Shown here piece by piece: positions 56,018 to 64,000 of a DNA stretch of 64,000 bases. The stretch's first letter is position 1. Every line of letters begins with the position of its first letter. Position numbers and translations under genes: made by a program. The notes below the pieces were generated by a model, which saw nothing but the letters and a program-made list of their open reading frames with translations, was not told where the DNA came from and ran no database searches. The DNA is from Gemmatimonadota bacterium (GTDB taxonomy: Bacteria > Gemmatimonadota > Gemmatimonadetes > Gemmatimonadales > GWC2-71-9), in assembly GCA_003222195.1 (NCBI GenBank), contig QHVB01000036.1, positions 39,073 through 103,072 on the forward strand. The letters run 5' to 3'.

Positions 56018-56604
56018 CAATGCGAGTGTGGTGGTGTCCCTGGAGGGTGCGTGTGCGGCGCCGTCCGCTTCGTAGTGTCGGAGAGTGAATCGGCGGCGCG
56101 CTCGTGCTCTTCCCCCGCCTCGTGATGATGGCCTTCCTCCCGGTTCTCGATCTCCGCCTGCAGCGTTCGCGACGGAATGCCGGCGGCATGCTCGAACACC
56201 AGCCTGCCCCCGAGGATGCCGGTCCACACGAGTCCTGCGATTCCGATCACGCTCAGCATGCGCGTCAACGCCAGCTCTTGCGCCGGCATCTGAAACCGGC
56301 GGATCAATCGCCAACCGAGCACGACGGTGAAGAGCGACATCGTGATCAGCGCCATGTTCTCATGCTTTTCCATTATTTCATGGATCGCCTCACCGTGCTC
56401 GATCGAGCCCGATGCGAGCTTGCCGGCCACCACGGCCAGCCATCCCCCAATGACGCCGGCCCACAGCGTCCAGATCGCTGCCCACATGAGTGATTCGCGT
56501 TTCGTGGTGGCGGCGGCGAAATCGAACACCACGGCCACCACAAGCAGGGCGGCAGGGAAATCGTTGAGGACGGCGTGCCAACGGGCAGCGTCGTAGCCGA
56601 ACAT
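56017..56604 (-). CDS. DUF2231 membrane protein with His-rich tail
   Basis: The 195-residue protein has four transmembrane helices of the DUF2231 pattern (WHAVLNDFPAALLVVAVVFD; VIGGWLAVVAGKLASG; MALITMSLFTVVLGW; MLSVIGIAGLVWTGILGG). The hydrophilic tail holds ten His residues in HHHEAGEEHE and HTHPPGTPPHSH, which is a likely metal-binding segment. Related proteins may carry haem or electrons, and the function is unproven. It is coupled to the dehydrogenase upstream (TAATG). Confidence 0.82.
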   Translation of the reverse strand: MFGYDAARWHAVLNDFPAALLVVAVVFDFAAATTKRESLMWAAIWTLWAGVIGGWLAVVAGKLASGSIEHGEAIHEIMEKHENMALITMSLFTVVLGWRLIRRFQMPAQELALTRMLSVIGIAGLVWTGILGGRLVFEHAAGIPSRTLQAEIENREEGHHHEAGEEHERAADSLSDTTKRTAPHTHPPGTPPHSH

Positions 56605-57491
56605 TAGAGTCCCAGGTCGCTGACGATGGGTGGATTTGCCGAATAATCGTAGAAGCCTTTCCCGCTCTTTTTGCCGTGCATCCCCGCGAGCACCATGCGC
56701 TTGAGTAACGGCGGCGGCGCGTAGCGGGCCTCGCGGTACTCCTTGAACATGATCTCGGCGATGTGGTGCGTCGTGTCGAGACCGACGAAGTCCAGCAGCG
56801 TCAGCGGACCCATCGGGTAGCCGCAGCCCAGGTGCATCGCCTTGTCGATGTCGGGCACGCTGCCGACGCCGCGTTCCACGGCCCGAATGGCGTCGAGGAG
56901 ATAGGGAACGAGCAGGAGATTGACGATGAAACCGGACGTGTCCTTCGCGGCGATCGGCTCCTTGCCGAGGGAAGCGGCGAACGCGAACGCGCGCTTGAAC
57001 GTCTCCGCGGAGGTCGTCACAGTGCGCACGACTTCCACCAGCGCCATCAGCGGCACCGGATTGAAGAAGTGCAGCCCGACGAAACGATCGGCCCGCTTGG
57101 TCGCGCCGGCCATCTCGGCGATCGTCAGACTCGAGGTATTCGAGGCGAAGATGGTCCCCTGCCCGCAGAGCCCGTCGAGCTCCTTGAACAGCGCGTTCTT
57201 CAGCTCCAGATCTTCGGTGATCGCTTCGATCACGATGTCGACGGGCTTCAGGTCCGCGACGGTCGTCGTAAAGGTCAGGCGTTTCAGCGTCGCGTCGCGG
57301 TCAGCCGCGGGGAGCTTGCCCTTCTCGACGAATTTCGCGAGCGACTTCTCGATGCCGGCGCGCGCGCGATCGAGGATTTCCTTGGACACGTCGCGCACGA
57401 CGGTGGCGTAGCCGGCGGTCGCGGCAACCTGAGCGATCCCGCTGCCCATTAAGCCGCTGCCGAGCACCCCGACTCGCTTGATATCGGTCAT
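56604..57491 (-). CDS. hbd: 3-hydroxybutyryl/3-hydroxyacyl-CoA dehydrogenase
   Basis: The 295-residue protein has a Rossmann NAD motif (VGVLGSGLMGSGIAQ) and the catalytic His-Glu region (FVGLHFFNPVPLMALVEVV). The C-terminal domain has GYPMGPLTLLDFVGLDTTHH. It interconverts 3-hydroxyacyl-CoA and 3-oxoacyl-CoA. With the thiolase two genes upstream in the same coupled operon, it forms a C4-CoA module for beta-oxidation, butyrate or hydroxybutyrate metabolism. Confidence 0.95.
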   Translation of the reverse strand: MTDIKRVGVLGSGLMGSGIAQVAATAGYATVVRDVSKEILDRARAGIEKSLAKFVEKGKLPAADRDATLKRLTFTTTVADLKPVDIVIEAITEDLELKNALFKELDGLCGQGTIFASNTSSLTIAEMAGATKRADRFVGLHFFNPVPLMALVEVVRTVTTSAETFKRAFAFAASLGKEPIAAKDTSGFIVNLLLVPYLLDAIRAVERGVGSVPDIDKAMHLGCGYPMGPLTLLDFVGLDTTHHIAEIMFKEYREARYAPPPLLKRMVLAGMHGKKSGKGFYDYSANPPIVSDLGL

Positions 57492-58331
57492 CTATCCTCG
57501 TGTCTTTGGCCGCGGATTCTCGAAGACCTTGCGGACTTCGTCTGCGATCCGGAACAACGGATGCTGACCAGGCAACGACGGGGTGGCGCGAGTCTCGCCA
57601 CGCTCGAGCCGGTCGAGCACCTGCTCGAGCGCGATCTGCATGCGCTCGTTCGCGCCCCGGTACGTGCGCGCGATCAGCGCGCCGCCGATCGTCAGGCCCA
57701 CGCCGGGGACGAGCATGAGGGCTTGCGCGAGCGCCAGGGGCGGAGCGATGAGGGCAGTGGCACCCGTCATGCCCCATCCCAGGATCGTCAGCACGCTCCC
57801 GCCGGTAATCCGCTTCGTCCGCTCCTCGCGGACGTCGGCCTCGAGCCGCACGAGACAGAACCCGGGTTCGAGCTGCACGACCTGTCCGCTGATCTCTCGC
57901 GCCCGGGCGAGCGAGTAGCGCCGGCGACCGGCGAGCGCTCGCTGAATCGAAGCGACTGGCCCCGCCTTGGGCTCCCACGATGTCCTGTCGGCGTACTGGC
58001 GTTTGGGTTGCAGCAGCTCCTCGTCGGTCATGCAGCGGCTCAGCGCGCGCTCGACCGCCGCTCGATCGCCCGGCACGACGCGATGCGCGACGATGGATCG
58101 CGGACCTGTCAGCCACGCCCAGGTCCCGGTCGCCACTTCGGGCGCAGTCCGCGTCTGCTCCTCGAGCATCGCCTGGCGCAGATAGCGATCGGGGATGCCG
58201 ACGTCCTTGCCGAGCGCCAGGACTTCGCTGGTCGTGAGCCCCTCACCGATCTCGCGTTCTCCCGCCTGCAGTTCGGCGGCGCGTTTGATGATGCGCTCGA
58301 GCGCGTCACGGCTGATGAGATCCTTCCCCAT
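57492..58331 (-). CDS. Conserved hypothetical protein with hydrophobic hairpin
   Basis: The protein has 279 residues. The N-terminal 50 residues are helical (ISRDALERIIKRAAELQAGE then LTTSEVLALGKDVGIPDRYL), like an HTH or SHOCT-type helical module. A middle soluble region precedes two adjacent hydrophobic segments near residues 184-225, followed by a charged tail. The architecture recalls small membrane sensors, but the family is unknown. Its ATG overlaps the slipin stop (TGATG) and its stop abuts the hbd ATG. Confidence 0.7.
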   Translation of the reverse strand: MGKDLISRDALERIIKRAAELQAGEREIGEGLTTSEVLALGKDVGIPDRYLRQAMLEEQTRTAPEVATGTWAWLTGPRSIVAHRVVPGDRAAVERALSRCMTDEELLQPKRQYADRTSWEPKAGPVASIQRALAGRRRYSLARAREISGQVVQLEPGFCLVRLEADVREERTKRITGGSVLTILGWGMTGATALIAPPLALAQALMLVPGVGLTIGGALIARTYRGANERMQIALEQVLDRLERGETRATPSLPGQHPLFRIADEVRKVFENPRPKTRG

Positions 58332-59170
58332 CAGGCTTTGGCCTTGCCCTTGTTCTGAACCGCCGGGAGACGCTCACCCGCTCCCGCGGCGCGTTCCGGA
58401 AGGGCCGCGGGGGGATTGCCGGTGGGAGCGAGCCGATCCATGAAGACTTTGAACAGATCGATGGGGATGGGGAAGATCGTCGTCGAGTTGTTTTCGGAGG
58501 CGATTTCGTTGACCGTCTGCAGATATCGCAGCTGTATAGCGGCAGGCTCGGCGCCGATGATGTGCGCGGCCTGCGCCAATTTTTCGGACGCCTGCAGCTC
58601 GCCCTCGGCGTTGATGACTTTGGCGCGGCGCTCGCGCTCGGCCTCCGCCTGCCGGGCCATGGCGCGCTTCATCTCCGGGGGCAGGTCGACGTCCTTCACT
58701 TCGACCGCCGAGACCTCGATGCCCCACTCCTCCGTGCGCTGGTCGATGATCTGTCGCAGGATGGCGTTGACCTTGTCGCGGCTCGCCAGCAGCTCGTCCA
58801 TCTCGGTTTCGCCGAGCACGGAGCGCAGCGTCGTCTGCGCGAGCTGGCTCGTGGCGTAGAGATAGTTCTCGACGCCCACCACGGCCTTGTCTGGCGTCTT
58901 CACGCGCATGTACAACACCGCGTTCACCTTGATCGAGATGTTGTCGCGCGTAATGACGTCCTGCGGCGGAATGTCGATCGCCATCACGCGCAGCGAGACC
59001 TTCTGCATCTTGGCGAGCAGGGGCGGCAGGAAGATCAGTCCCGGCCCCTTCGTGGGCCGCAGATGCCCGAGCAGGAAGTACACCCCGCGTTCGTATTCGC
59101 GCAGCACCCGGAGCCCCGCGAACAAATAGAGGGCGATCGCTCCGATGGCCGTGAGGAGAATGTCGCTCAT
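58331..59170 (-). CDS. Slipin (SPFH/stomatin-family protein)
   Basis: The 279-residue protein has one N-terminal membrane helix ([16 protein letters not shown]). An SPFH domain follows ([42 protein letters not shown]) and then a coiled coil ([20 protein letters not shown]). Stomatins scaffold membrane microdomains and often regulate proteases or channels. The start at 59170 overlaps the thiolase stop (ATGA). The usual partner, an NfeD-like protease, is absent. It lies between two CoA-metabolism genes. Confidence 0.93.
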   Translation of the reverse strand: MSDILLTAIGAIALYLFAGLRVLREYERGVYFLLGHLRPTKGPGLIFLPPLLAKMQKVSLRVMAIDIPPQDVITRDNISIKVNAVLYMRVKTPDKAVVGVENYLYATSQLAQTTLRSVLGETEMDELLASRDKVNAILRQIIDQRTEEWGIEVSAVEVKDVDLPPEMKRAMARQAEAERERRAKVINAEGELQASEKLAQAAHIIGAEPAAIQLRYLQTVNEIASENNSTTIFPIPIDLFKVFMDRLAPTGNPPAALPERAAGAGERLPAVQNKGKAKA

Positions 59171-60363
59171 AGCGCCTCGACGATGACCGCCGCGCCCTGG
59201 CCACCGCCGATGCAGGCGGAACCGAGCCCAAAGCGCTGCTTCTCGCGCCGCAGCGCATGCAGCAGGTGAATCGTGATGCGCGTTCCGGTGGCCGCCAGCG
59301 GGTGACCGATCGCGATCGCGCCACCGCACGCATTCGTACGAGCGCGATCGAGTCCCAACTCCCGCTCGACCGCCAGGTATTGCGGCGCGAATGCCTCGTT
59401 GACTTCGACGAGATCCATCTGCGCGAGTTTCATCCCTGCTTTCGCCAACGCCTTGCGGGCGGCCGGCGCCGGGCCGATGCCCATGTGCTTCGGCTCGACA
59501 CCGGCCACCGCCCATGCGACCAGTCGGCCGAGCGGCTTCAATCCGTGCGTCTTGGCGTACTCTTCACTCGCGAGCACCGTCGCTGCCCCGCCGTCCGAGA
59601 TGCCAGACGCGTTCCCCGCGGTGACCAGCCCATCCTTCTTGAAGTAGGGCTTCAGCCCGCTGAGGATCTCGAGCGTCGTTTCGGGACGCATATGCTCATC
59701 AGCGCGGAACTCGACTTCCTTTCCTTTCACCTTGATCGTGACCGGTACGACCTCGTCCTGGAACGCGCAGGCGTCCCACGCCTGTTTGGCGCGTTGCTGC
59801 GAGGCGACGGCGACTTCATCGACTTCCTTGCGGGTGAGTTTGTACTTCTCAGCGAGGCTTTCGGCGGTCTCGGCCATGGACAGGCCGCATTGCGGGTCCT
59901 TCAGCGACTCCCACAGGAGGTCCTCGAGCGGCGCCGGGCCCAGCCGGAGTCCCCAGCGCGCGCCCCGGACGACGTGCGGCGCCTGGCTCATCGACTCCGC
60001 ACCGCCCGCGAGCACCACGTCGGTTTCGCCCAACAGAATCAGCTGCGCACCTTGCGTAATCGCCTCGAAACCCGAGCCGCAGAGCCGGTTTACCGTAACT
60101 GCCGGTGTCTCGATCGGGAGCCCTGCTTTCAAGCCGACATGGCGGGCCATGTAGATCGCGTCAGCCGACGTCTGCAGCGCGTTTCCGAAGACGACATGGC
60201 CAAAATCGCTCGCGGGGACATTGGAACGCTGGATCGCGTGGCGGGATGCTGCCGTGCCCAGATCGATGGCCGACAAATCCTTCAAAGAGCCGCCGAACGA
60301 ACCGAATCCTGTCCGGACTCCCGACAGAAAGACGACGTCTTTCGTGGCGCCCTGGGTTTTCAT
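59167..60363 (-). CDS. Acetyl-CoA acetyltransferase (thiolase)
   Basis: The 398-residue protein has the complete thiolase set: acyl-accepting Cys in [11 protein letters not shown], His in GHPLAATG and the second Cys in [11 protein letters not shown]. It condenses two acetyl-CoA or cleaves 3-oxoacyl-CoA. The start at ATG 60363 fits the family length, and a longer open frame before it has no support. It is the first gene of the coupled run thiolase, slipin, unknown, hbd, DUF2231, lipoprotein. Confidence 0.95.
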   Translation of the reverse strand: MKTQGATKDVVFLSGVRTGFGSFGGSLKDLSAIDLGTAASRHAIQRSNVPASDFGHVVFGNALQTSADAIYMARHVGLKAGLPIETPAVTVNRLCGSGFEAITQGAQLILLGETDVVLAGGAESMSQAPHVVRGARWGLRLGPAPLEDLLWESLKDPQCGLSMAETAESLAEKYKLTRKEVDEVAVASQQRAKQAWDACAFQDEVVPVTIKVKGKEVEFRADEHMRPETTLEILSGLKPYFKKDGLVTAGNASGISDGGAATVLASEEYAKTHGLKPLGRLVAWAVAGVEPKHMGIGPAPAARKALAKAGMKLAQMDLVEVNEAFAPQYLAVERELGLDRARTNACGGAIAIGHPLAATGTRITIHLLHALRREKQRFGLGSACIGGGQGAAVIVEAL

Positions 60364-60424
60364 GGGAGCAACTCCATCATAAGTGGGCGGAATATGGGCC
60401 TGCCGCCGATGTGACGGTAGGTCG

Positions 60425-60470
60425 TTCCGCAAAAACACAAGCGGCGAATGGGGTTGTTCCCATCCGCCGC
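60425..60470 (-). terminator. Intrinsic terminator after the HTH/propeller gene
   Basis: A stem pairs GCGGCG-ATGGG (60441-60452) with CCCAT-CGCCGC (60459-60470), with one mismatch per arm. On the - strand it is followed by TTGTGTTTTT, as in a rho-independent terminator, before the thiolase operon. Confidence 0.75.
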
Positions 60471-60494
60471 CCATTTCGCTCGATCACGCCGCGG

Positions 60495-61916
60495 TTACCA
60501 CACGAGGTCGACCCACCCGGCCTCGTTCGCGACCACCGCGACGCTGCCGGACGCGTTGAACGCGATGTGACGTGGGAGACCGCCCGTCTCGAGTGTTCCT
60601 AGCGGCACCAGGCTGTGCGCGTCGAGGATTGCGATCCGACCAGCCGTGCGGAGGCTGGCGTACAGAACGCCCTGGTCCGGAGTCAGTGCGACTTCGTTGA
60701 CCGGAGTCTCGAGCGGTCTGCGTAGAATTTTGCCGGTCGGCAAATGAATCAAGTCGAGCCAGCCGCGCTCGTTGGCGCAGTACAGGCGCACGCCGTCCCG
60801 TGAAACGCTTACGCCCAGCGGTTGACCACCCACTTCGTAGCGGCGCGTGACCGCGAGCGTGCGCGCGTCCAGCTCGAGGATGCCTCCCGCCTTCCAGGTG
60901 GGAACGTACACGCTCTTTCCCGCTGGATCGATCGCGAGCTCAGTGCACGCTTGCGGCACGGGCGTCGATCGCACGATTCGCCCGCCATCGTCGGTGAGCG
61001 CGCAGGCGCAGAGCCGGTCGAGGTTCGTGCAGACGTAGAGCACACGCCCATCAGGCGACAATACCGCGCCGAGTGGATCACCGTCCATGATGATGGCGCC
61101 GATGCGGCGGCGCCACGCCAGATCCACGACGGCGACATCTTTGGTGAACTGATTCGTCACCCAGGCACGGTCACCCGCCGGCGCCAAGAGCACGCGAGTT
61201 GGCGCAATACCGACGTGAATGACGTTCGTTGCCGCGAGAGGCTGAAGTTCCAACCGCTCCAACACGGCGGCGTGCAGCCGGGTCAACCAGGCGGCACCGT
61301 CCGGGCCGATCGCGACGTCGAAGGGGTAACCGCCGATTCTCAGTCGAGAAGCCAGCACGCCGCGGGGCCTGCCCGGCGTTTCCGGTGGCGCGTGTGTGGT
61401 GAGATGAACCGGATGAATCGCAGAGCCTGCCGGTCCCGCTTCCTGCCTCGCCGCAGCGCGAAGGTATGGCTGGAGTGCGAGCCCGTGCATGCCGTTCTCT
61501 CTCCAGGTCGTGCGGAACTGCAGGATCGCCCCGGGGATCCCGCCGCGCCGCACGCGAGACCATGGCTTGCCCATCAGGCGTCGCACCAGGCGATAGCAGG
61601 TCGCCGGCTCGATCCCGGACTGGCGCGCGAGCGACAGCAACGATGCGCCGGTTTGCTCCGATTGGAGAATCCAGTAGAAGAGCCGTGTCCAGGCCGCCAG
61701 CTTCTCCAACGGCGGCAAGCTGGCGCGACGCAACGTGCGGGCGACCTGATGGCGCGTGCGGAGACCGAGGAATGTGGCGACGTCGTCGGCTGGGGGGAGC
61801 AGACCGTTCCTAGATGCGAGCACGTCGACGACAGCCCGTGCTTCGCCGGACAGCGATGGTAGAGCGACCTTCAGGACCTTCGCGAGCGGAAGCGGCGGCA
61901 TAATCCCCCACTCCAC
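60495..61916 (-). CDS. AraC-like HTH domain fused to a YVTN beta-propeller
   Basis: The protein has 473 residues. Residues 25-130 look like an AraC-type DNA-binding module: an RTRHQVARTLRRASLPP helix-turn, then ASLLSLARQSGIEPATCYRLVRRLMG. From residue 185 a seven-bladed YVTN/YncE-like propeller follows (GGYPFDVAIGPDGAAWLTRL; LSPDGRVLYVCTNLDR; LAIDPAGKSVYVPTWK; VALTPDQGVLYASLRTAG). No signal peptide or membrane helix joins them, so the propeller should be cytosolic, unlike most YVTN proteins. The propeller may sense a ligand or partner and control the HTH. Confidence 0.75.
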   Translation of the reverse strand: MEWGIMPPLPLAKVLKVALPSLSGEARAVVDVLASRNGLLPPADDVATFLGLRTRHQVARTLRRASLPPLEKLAAWTRLFYWILQSEQTGASLLSLARQSGIEPATCYRLVRRLMGKPWSRVRRGGIPGAILQFRTTWRENGMHGLALQPYLRAAARQEAGPAGSAIHPVHLTTHAPPETPGRPRGVLASRLRIGGYPFDVAIGPDGAAWLTRLHAAVLERLELQPLAATNVIHVGIAPTRVLLAPAGDRAWVTNQFTKDVAVVDLAWRRRIGAIIMDGDPLGAVLSPDGRVLYVCTNLDRLCACALTDDGGRIVRSTPVPQACTELAIDPAGKSVYVPTWKAGGILELDARTLAVTRRYEVGGQPLGVSVSRDGVRLYCANERGWLDLIHLPTGKILRRPLETPVNEVALTPDQGVLYASLRTAGRIAILDAHSLVPLGTLETGGLPRHIAFNASGSVAVVANEAGWVDLVW

Positions 61917-61974
61917 CGTAGGGATCAGTTCTCCGGAGACTCAACTGCTGATTGGGGTCGGCGTCAACTGGGAG

Positions 61975-63039
61975 TCAAATCAGGTCTCCCAGCGCATCTA
62001 CCACAGCCGCGGTGCCGGCGTCACCGCCGAGATCCGGTGGTCGTTTTGAGCTCGCGAGGAGCTTCCGAACGGCCTGCTTCAGGGTTGCCGCCGCCGCGGG
62101 GTAGCCGAGATGCTCGAACATCAAGCCACCGGTCAACACCGCTGCAACGGGATTGGCGATGCCCTTGCCGGCGAGCGCGGGCGCGGAGCCGTGTACCGGC
62201 TCGAACAGGCTCTGCCGCGCGCCAGGATGGAGGTTTGCGCTCGCCGCGATACCCAGCCCGCCGACCAGGCCCGCACCGAGATCGGAGAGGATGTCGCCGT
62301 AGAGGTTGTTCGTCACAATGACTTCAAACCGCTGGGGTTCACGCACCAGCTCGAGCGCCAGCGCGTCCACATAGCGATGCTCGGCGGTGATTGCCGGATA
62401 CTCCCGCGCGATACGCTGGAGCGTCTCTTGCCAGATCCGATGGGTGGGAATCGCGTTGGATTTGTCGCTCATCGTGACGCGTGTCTTCCCGTGCGACTGC
62501 GCCCACTCGAACGCGGCGCGAACGATCCGCTCGACACCCTTGCCCGTGTTGACTTCTTCGGCGACGTGCTCGTCGCCGGAAGAGCGCCCGCGACCGAGAT
62601 ATTGGCCTTCGGTGTTTTCGCGGAAGATGACGAAATCGATTTTCCCCGGATTCCGCAGCGGTGTGAGATCGGGATGCAGCAGCTCGACCGGACGGAAATT
62701 GACGAACAGATCGAGCTTGAACCGCAAACCCAGCAAGATGTCCCGCGCGTGCTCATTGCCGGGCACGCGCGGATCACCCAGAGCACCGAGGAAGATTGCA
62801 TCGACGTCGTCGCGCAGGTGCTGAAAAGCGGCGTCCGGCAACGTCTCTTTGGTCCGGAGATAATGATCAGCCGAATACGGGAGGCGCTCCCACCGCAACG
62901 CGAATCCATGTTTGGCCGCCGCGCGGTCGAGGATCGGAATCGCGGCCTCGATTACCTCAGGCCCGATTCCGTCTCCGGCGATCACAGCGATTTTGGCGGT
63001 CCGACCGTCCGACCGTCCGACCGTCCCTCCAGCCGTCAT
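61975..63039 (-). CDS. Isocitrate/isopropylmalate-type decarboxylating dehydrogenase
   Basis: The protein has 354 residues. Features are KIAVIAGDGIGPEVIEAA, IFLGALGDPRVPG, FRENTEGQYLGRG, TMSDKSNAI and the metal-binding NNLYGDILSDLGAGLVGG. The NAD-side motif is LFEPVHGSAPALAGKGIANP. NTEG in place of the LTGG of LeuB leans towards tartrate/isocitrate-like members, so the substrate is open. The first 14 residues (including TVGRSDGRT) are encoded by an octamer repeat. The ATG overlaps the zinc-ribbon stop (ATGA). Confidence 0.85.
   Translation of the reverse strand: MTAGGTVGRSDGRTAKIAVIAGDGIGPEVIEAAIPILDRAAAKHGFALRWERLPYSADHYLRTKETLPDAAFQHLRDDVDAIFLGALGDPRVPGNEHARDILLGLRFKLDLFVNFRPVELLHPDLTPLRNPGKIDFVIFRENTEGQYLGRGRSSGDEHVAEEVNTGKGVERIVRAAFEWAQSHGKTRVTMSDKSNAIPTHRIWQETLQRIAREYPAITAEHRYVDALALELVREPQRFEVIVTNNLYGDILSDLGAGLVGGLGIAASANLHPGARQSLFEPVHGSAPALAGKGIANPVAAVLTGGLMFEHLGYPAAAATLKQAVRKLLASSKRPPDLGGDAGTAAVVDALGDLI
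62998..63029. repeat. Octamer repeats (GTCCGACC type) at the 5' end of the dehydrogenase gene
   Basis: GGTCCGAC, CGTCCGAC, CGTCCGAC and CGTCCCTC are consecutive and encode part of the extra N-terminus of the dehydrogenase. They belong to the same family as at 14150 and 21293. Confidence 0.85.
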
Positions 63040-63707
63040 TCGAATCCCGTCGGCTTACCGCACGACAGACAATAGGTCCAGCCGACATCCACCGGGCTGC
63101 CGCAGGCCGGACACTTGAGGTCGCCTTCTTGTGGCTGCCCGCAGTGCGGGCAGAACCGCACGTCGCGATTGCTGGGCAGGACGCCGCCGCAGTACTCGCA
63201 CTGGTTCTCCGACAGACCGTGCGGTGGGCGAGCGATGCGAAATCGTTCCGGTTGGTGAGGGGGCGTGGGCGTCGACGGCGCTGCCGGCGGGATCGGGTTC
63301 TCCCCCGTGGTGTCGAGGAGGCCGTCCTCATCGGCGTCGGCGGAAGCCGGAGGCGCGTACGCGCGGTCGGCAATCAGGACGCGCTCGGCGGCGCGGCCGT
63401 TCACCATGACCTGCGCTTCCGGAAAGCTGCGGAAGTACGCCGGGTCGGGGTTGATGGTCGCGATTTCCCGCTGCATCGCCTCGCGCACGGAGTCCGGCTC
63501 GAGTTGCACGTAGCCGCGCTCGCCCGCGAGCAACCGCAGCACCGCCATCTCATAGTCCTGATGGGTCGCGACGTTCAGGCGCGCGCGGTTGGAGCGATAG
63601 GCCACCAGCCGCTCGTAGATTTCCGCCGCCGGGAACGGGACCGCGATGCGCGTCTCTCGTGCCAGCGCGGCGACGAGGAGAGAAAACAGCCGATCTAATT
63701 CGTCCAT
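63036..63707 (-). CDS. Double zinc-ribbon protein
   Basis: The 223-residue protein has a helical N-terminal domain (LDRLFSLLVAALARETRIAVPF to YVQLEPDSVREAMQRE), then a Pro-rich linker. Two C-terminal zinc ribbons follow: CEYC with CPHC, and CPAC with CLSC. Such ribbons bind nucleic acid or protein. The start at 63707 is chosen because a longer frame would run antisense through the IS110 left end. It is translationally coupled to the downstream dehydrogenase. Confidence 0.8.
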   Translation of the reverse strand: MDELDRLFSLLVAALARETRIAVPFPAAEIYERLVAYRSNRARLNVATHQDYEMAVLRLLAGERGYVQLEPDSVREAMQREIATINPDPAYFRSFPEAQVMVNGRAAERVLIADRAYAPPASADADEDGLLDTTGENPIPPAAPSTPTPPHQPERFRIARPPHGLSENQCEYCGGVLPSNRDVRFCPHCGQPQEGDLKCPACGSPVDVGWTYCLSCGKPTGFE

Positions 63708-63715
63708 CGCGCTTT

Positions 63716-63733
63716 CACAGGCTGAAGCCTGTG
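63716..63733. repeat. REP-like palindrome next to the IS110 end
   Basis: CACAGGCT-GA-AGCCTGTG is an 18-bp palindrome with 8-bp arms. It lies 8 bases before the zinc-ribbon start and at the likely edge of the IS110 element. Several IS110-family elements are known to insert in REP palindromes. Confidence 0.65.
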
Positions 63734-63950
63734 CTCGGCGAACACTGTCCTTGTATGTATGGACAGGGCGCCGATGAAGAAGCCAATTCGAGTGGGTGGG
63801 CGACAGCTCGTACCGTCCCGGGCCGAGAAGGCCGACCTTAAGCCAGGGCGTCGCTCGCGTACTCGCTGCAAGCCCGCACGGTTGTCTGGGCCGAAGAGCC
63901 CGTATCTGCAAGGCCGGGTGGTGGCGAGTGACCTTCGCGCGGGAGATCGC
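63734..63950 (+). ncRNA. IS110 left-end non-coding region, candidate bridge RNA
   Basis: About 217 bases without a supported ORF precede the transposase start. In IS110-group elements this end encodes the bridge RNA, whose two loops pair with target and donor DNA. Visible hairpins are CTGTCC-N10-GGACAG (63745-63766), GGCC-GAGAA-GGCC (63822-63834) and GGGC-CGAAGA-GCCC (63888-63901). The exact RNA ends and the element boundary cannot be fixed here. Confidence 0.4.
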
Positions 63951-64000
63951 ATGGCCCCCACCATCTTCGTTGGCATTGATGTTTCGAAAGACACGCTGGA
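63951..64000 (+). mobile_element. IS110-family transposase, N-terminal fragment cut by the window edge
   Basis: The first 16 codons read MAPTIFVGIDVSKDTL. This is the hallmark N-terminus of IS110 (DEDD RuvC-like) transposases, in which the Asp of GIDVSK is the first catalytic residue. The gene continues beyond the window. With the upstream non-coding end it marks a recombination-type insertion element. Confidence 0.85.

Noticed and set aside
63708..63911. N-terminal extension of the zinc-ribbon protein
   Set aside because: It would be translated from the antisense of the IS110 left end and has no similarity to a protein domain.

Overview
The window is GC-rich, densely coded DNA from a Gram-negative-type bacterium. 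It carries outer-membrane barrels, many lipoprotein signals, a twin-arginine DUF1501/DUF1800 pair, multihaem cytochromes and APC/SulP/MFS transporters. Together with recurrent short-period repeats and several apparently leaderless genes, this suggests an uncultivated Gemmatimonadota-like soil or sediment organism. That placement is inferred from gene content, because no rRNA or other decisive marker lies in the window. About 95% is coding, many genes overlap by 1-4 bases, and no stretch longer than about 250 bases lacks a gene.

Layout. 0-9.5 kb: a porin, a BamA/Omp85-like barrel, small ankyrin and membrane proteins, a VOC protein divergent from a MarR regulator with a palindromic operator between them, tRNA-Cys(GCA), a lipoprotein, and a serine hydrolase divergent from a SulP transporter. 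9.6-12 kb: an amino-acid permease, an AhpD/CMD-family gene with an in-frame TGA exactly at the second Cys of its CxxC motif and a SECIS-like hairpin just after it (probable selenoprotein), and a TrxC-type thioredoxin. 12-20 kb: aconitase with two small coupled genes, a frameshifted sensor kinase divergent from a cytosolic HtrA-like protease, and a HAD phosphatase behind a leader peptide and terminator hairpin. 20-31.5 kb: DUF1501/DUF1800, an ABC exporter, a LytS-type kinase with an OmpR-type regulator, a serine hydrolase, an ArsC/Spx-like protein, an EamA transporter and a subtilase. 31.6-35.6 kb: dihaem cytochrome, octahaem-TPR lipoprotein cytochrome and MFS carrier. 35.7-42.9 kb: EF-G-like GTPase, membrane/SRPBCC fusion, beta-propeller lipoprotein, and aguA-aguB (agmatine to putrescine). 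43-51 kb: gltB, then a compressed four-gene operon of two ATP-grasp ligases, a GNAT acetyltransferase and lysine 2,3-aminomutase. 51-60.4 kb: thyX, FAD oxidase, DUF116, an APC permease, and a translationally coupled run of thiolase, slipin, unknown, 3-hydroxyacyl-CoA dehydrogenase, DUF2231 and lipoprotein genes. 60.5-63.7 kb: an HTH/beta-propeller fusion, an isopropylmalate/isocitrate-type dehydrogenase and a double zinc-ribbon protein. The right edge holds the first 16 codons of an IS110-family transposase and its upstream non-coding end, the place where IS110-group elements encode their bridge RNA.

The strongest discovery candidates are: (1) the CxxU AhpD-like selenoprotein beside thioredoxin; (2) the KamA/GNAT/two-ATP-grasp operon, plausibly making a beta-lysine-containing amide or small peptide; (3) the IS110 left end next to a REP-like palindrome; and (4) short 7-8 bp-period repeat clusters that have entered coding sequences, one of which encodes an entire signal peptide.
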